Shown piece after piece: positions 61,369 through 64,000 of a DNA stretch of 64,000 nt. Below the pieces are notes generated by a model. That model was not told where the DNA came from and searched no databases. It was given only the letters and a program-made list of their open reading frames with translations. The stretch is from Paenibacillus methanolicus (GTDB lineage Bacteria; Bacillota; Bacilli; Paenibacillales; Paenibacillaceae). Each line of letters begins with the position of its first letter. The first letter of the stretch is position 1. Where the stretch lies: the NCBI RefSeq assembly GCF_008124765.1, contig NZ_VNHS01000003.1, positions 248,001 to 312,000 of the forward strand. The letters run 5' to 3'. The position numbers and the translations under genes are program-made.

Positions 61369-64000
61369 TCAGTCTACTTTGGCGAGCGTATAGCTGCCTG
61401 CCGGCGCGCGGAATGCCAATACGCCGCCTTCTACGGTTACTTCGCCATATTGGTCCGGCTGCCCGGACATCGAAATTCGCCATGTGCCCGATTCCAAATC
61501 CGCCACCGTCAGCAGCATATCCGCTAGTATGCCATTAGTGGACAGCGTTATGGAACCCGTCAACCGATCGCCGCTCTTGCTGAACCAGACGGCTCTGTCC
61601 GCGATCTGCGCGCCCGTCATTAGATTCGTGTCGAGCAGCTGGCTTGGAAGCGTCGCCGTCTCGCCGTTATCCATCACTTGCATCACATTCAGGAAATAAT
61701 CGGTTTCGGCTTCTGTATGCGGTGAAACTTGCACGCGCCACGAGCCTTCTTCGACGGTGTGCTTGCCCGGATCTTGGAAGTTGTGGAGCATGTAATTCGT
61801 GCCGAAGACGTCGAACTTCTCGTTAGGCGTGCCTTCGCCTTTCATCGTAATATCGAGATTGTTGGCAAGCGGCAGCAGCGTTTGATTGACCAGTTTGCCG
61901 GAATAGCCGTCCGCGCTCCTCGTGACGGACGTGACCGATCCGCTCACGGTAGGCTTCTCCATCGTATGAAGCAGCCAATATTTCTCGAAGCCGCTGTCGG
62001 CCGATACGACCTTATCGAAGACGACCATCGCGGCCGGATGTGTGCCGGTATTCAGATTCATGAACATCATCGAGCGTTCGAACTGCTTCGCTTTTGCGGA
62101 GTAGGCTTGGGTCAAGTCCCCCTTGATGTAGCTGTATTCGGGCGCTTGCGGATCGGTTCCGAACTGATGGGCTGTTACTTTGGCCCTCGAATAGTCCTTG
62201 CCAACCAATTGATCGAGCGTCTGGGCTTCGTAATAGGCCGTATTGGCCCAGTGCTGACCGCCATCGTTCCCTACGACGCCCCGATAGGTCGTGACCTCGG
62301 ACGGATCGAAGATGAGCATCGAATTGTGTGCGATCGTTCTTTTATAATAGTTTCGGTCATGAGCGCTGCCGTAAGCTACAGGTTTATCGATATTGGGATC
62401 ACCCGTCTTAGGCTGCAAAAGTCCCGATCCCATCCCGCTGTCGATGGCAAGCGCGCCCTGGTAATACAGCTGGAAGGCGCCCGCGTCCAAATGCTGATGA
62501 TTGCCGAACCAATACCCGCCGATTTTCATTTCCGCGACGACGGATGGCGAATTCTTGTTGACCGTCTCCGGCGTGTCCCAATCCGTCCTCGCCACCATCG
62601 ATCCCATCGGCGATCCGAAATAACGGGTAAGCGGCAGATTGTTCACGGAGGAAGCCGCCTTCGTCGGCTGCACGAACAACATTTCCATCGTAGGATCAAG
62701 TGTTCCAATTCTATACTCTCGCATGAACATATCCTGTACATAAGGATTGTCATACAAGTAGGCGGCTAGCATGGATGCCGTCTCATATTTCCATGTCGTG
62801 TTCACAGGCGTATAAATGTCCTGATACGAATCCCCGTCGCGCAGCAGCTGGCCATCCGGACGGCGGGTATAGATCGCCCGCATCAAGACGTCGCCTTGTT
62901 TGGAGGAGAAGATATCGCCTTGTCCCATGCGCCGCATAATCAGCTGCGCCCATAGCTCCGGTACATATCTGGCCGTCATGCCATAAGAATCGCCTTGGTG
63001 ATGCATCCCGGATTCGTACCAGAAATTGCGCGCGGGCACATATTTGTTGAATAGCGGGAGCGCGGCAACATTATAAATCTCGGGATCTTGATCATAGACG
63101 GCAACGCCAGCCGCGAGTAAGTTTTTCATCAGCATATCCTCGCTGTCATGGCCTTGGATGGCGTTGATCACATTGGATACCGGATAGCCCATTTCCATTT
63201 GTTTGGCAAGATCCTTCATTTTCCCGATTATCGCACCGCGTAGGCTTTTATCTTGTTGGAAGAGCTCATGGTCATAACACCAATCGTACACGATGGCGGC
63301 CGCATTAATCGTATCGCCGATAACGTGATTCTGAGTATGATCGCTATTCTCAAACTTTACGGTATTCAGGAAATTCATGAGCATGGTAATTGCGCGCTCT
63401 CCCTGCTCCGGGTCCTCTTGCAAGAGATATCTGAGCGCCCTCGCCTCGATTGCCTCGCGAACGCCTGCGTTATAATTCGTCTTGGCAGGCGCTACTACCG
63501 GAGGCAGTATACCTTCGGGCTCGCCCATTCCCAGATCGACGCGCGTCCAATTCTGGCCGTCTACGGATACGTCGATATCGAAGAATGCTCTGCGTTGATT
63601 ACCATTGTACCAGGCTATAGCTACGGCATGGATGTCCTTGCTTCCGCCGAGATCGAACGAAACCCATTCGCCGGCACCCTCCGCCGCCCAAAACGTGGAC
63701 AAATTCCCATCGATCGTTTTCCACCCATCATTGGCGCTGCCTGTCGCGATGCTCCACTGAACGTCATGCGCAGGCAGAACGACGTTCCCCCCTGCCTGAG
63801 TCTGCCCGTATACTTTCACCTCCGTGATGGAGTTCCATTTGCTGCTGCTTGCGCTATTGTTGCCTTTGCCGACAATTCGCACATAGCGAGCATGCTGTAC
63901 GCTTGGCAGCGTATAGGTTTCCAGCGCGGTCGTCGTACCGCTGCTCTTGGCCGTGAAGGAGCCCTCCTCGCTCTTTCGAAGCACTTTATTCCAGATTGCC
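61369..64000 (-). CDS. Heparinase II-like polysaccharide lyase with discoidin domains, 5' end outside window
   Basis: About 876 residues are visible, and the frame is open to the window edge ([10 protein letters not shown] precedes the internal GTG 63984), so the gene starts outside. In order: the end of an F5/8 discoidin domain ([12 protein letters not shown]), a second discoidin-like domain (about 75-165 of the visible part; [18 protein letters not shown]), an alpha/alpha-toroid with [20 protein letters not shown] and [20 protein letters not shown], and the heparinase II/III beta-sandwich. In the sandwich, [20 protein letters not shown] and [11 protein letters not shown] supply the His, Asp and His that bind structural zinc in heparinase II (PL21). 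The closest match by pattern is PL21-like; the substrate is not proven. Confidence 0.88.
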   Translation of the reverse strand, partial: AIWNKVLRKSEEGSFTAKSSGTTTALETYTLPSVQHARYVRIVGKGNNSASSSKWNSITEVKVYGQTQAGGNVVLPAHDVQWSIATGSANDGWKTIDGNLSTFWAAEGAGEWVSFDLGGSKDIHAVAIAWYNGNQRRAFFDIDVSVDGQNWTRVDLGMGEPEGILPPVVAPAKTNYNAGVREAIEARALRYLLQEDPEQGERAITMLMNFLNTVKFENSDHTQNHVIGDTINAAAIVYDWCYDHELFQQDKSLRGAIIGKMKDLAKQMEMGYPVSNVINAIQGHDSEDMLMKNLLAAGVAVYDQDPEIYNVAALPLFNKYVPARNFWYESGMHHQGDSYGMTARYVPELWAQLIMRRMGQGDIFSSKQGDVLMRAIYTRRPDGQLLRDGDSYQDIYTPVNTTWKYETASMLAAYLYDNPYVQDMFMREYRIGTLDPTMEMLFVQPTKAASSVNNLPLTRYFGSPMGSMVARTDWDTPETVNKNSPSVVAEMKIGGYWFGNHQHLDAGAFQLYYQGALAIDSGMGSGLLQPKTGDPNIDKPVAYGSAHDRNYYKRTIAHNSMLIFDPSEVTTYRGVVGNDGGQHWANTAYYEAQTLDQLVGKDYSRAKVTAHQFGTDPQAPEYSYIKGDLTQAYSAKAKQFERSMMFMNLNTGTHPAAMVVFDKVVSADSGFEKYWLLHTMEKPTVSGSVTSVTRSADGYSGKLVNQTLLPLANNLDITMKGEGTPNEKFDVFGTNYMLHNFQDPGKHTVEEGSWRVQVSPHTEAETDYFLNVMQVMDNGETATLPSQLLDTNLMTGAQIADRAVWFSKSGDRLTGSITLSTNGILADMLLTVADLESGTWRISMSGQPDQYGEVTVEGGVLAFRAPAGSYTLAKVD

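Overview
The window looks like a chromosomal segment from a Paenibacillus- or Cohnella-type member of the Paenibacillaceae. The evidence is moderately high GC with strong AGGAGG ribosome-binding sites, YesM/YesN-type two-component systems, Lpl-type sugar ABC transporters without an ATPase gene, hybrid GntR/LacI regulation, and very large secreted modular glycan-degrading enzymes. No tRNA, rRNA, CRISPR array, integrase or transposase was seen.

Layout. Positions 1-9.5 kb hold housekeeping and defence-type genes: a partial GrpB-family protein, an orphan OmpR-type response regulator, a DUF2264 protein divergent from an AraC regulator, an MFS exporter, a short UvrA-type ATPase, a dienelactone-hydrolase-like enzyme and a methyltransferase. 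Positions 9.7-21.1 kb form one reverse-strand cluster for alpha-1,6-mannan, the backbone of yeast wall mannan: a GntR/LacI regulator, a GH125 exo-alpha-1,6-mannosidase, a binding protein with two permeases, a secreted GH76 endo-mannanase with a carbohydrate-binding module, and three tandem GH76 paralogues. Positions 21.2-30.7 kb start with a decayed alpha/beta hydrolase and a DinB protein. A rhamnogalacturonan-I set follows: an AraC regulator, a GH105 unsaturated-glucuronyl hydrolase and a 1960-residue secreted PL11-CE12-CE12-cohesin-dockerin protein.

Positions 31.0-32.1 kb are a graveyard of three broken carbohydrate-related genes. Positions 32.2-34.8 kb carry a divergent ArsR-like regulator and GH51 arabinofuranosidase pair. 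Then come an unrecognised 544-residue protein, a secreted serine hydrolase and an AgrC/LytTR-type two-component system (34.9-40.9 kb). Positions 41.0-43.6 kb hold an ABC-F ATPase set among copies of a structured intergenic repeat; another copy lies at 19.6 kb in front of the mannan operon. Positions 43.6-64 kb form a third catabolic region. It has two heparinase II/III-fold lyases at its two ends (1473 residues, and at least 870 residues cut by the window end), two Gfo/Idh/MocA oxidoreductases, a D-2-hydroxyacid dehydrogenase, an SGNH esterase, a YesM/YesN pair, a complete Lpl-type transporter, and a GntR regulator fused to a solute-binding-protein-like domain.

Together the window encodes three independent polysaccharide programmes (fungal mannan, pectic RG-I/arabinan, and an unidentified uronic-acid-containing polymer). 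Each has its own sensor, secreted depolymerase, oligosaccharide importer or intracellular exo-enzyme. The two transporter operons carry strong hairpins between the binding-protein gene and the permease genes, which fits differential expression of the binding protein. The least explained items are the third locus, the GntR-binding-protein fusion, and the mosaic structured repeat family.
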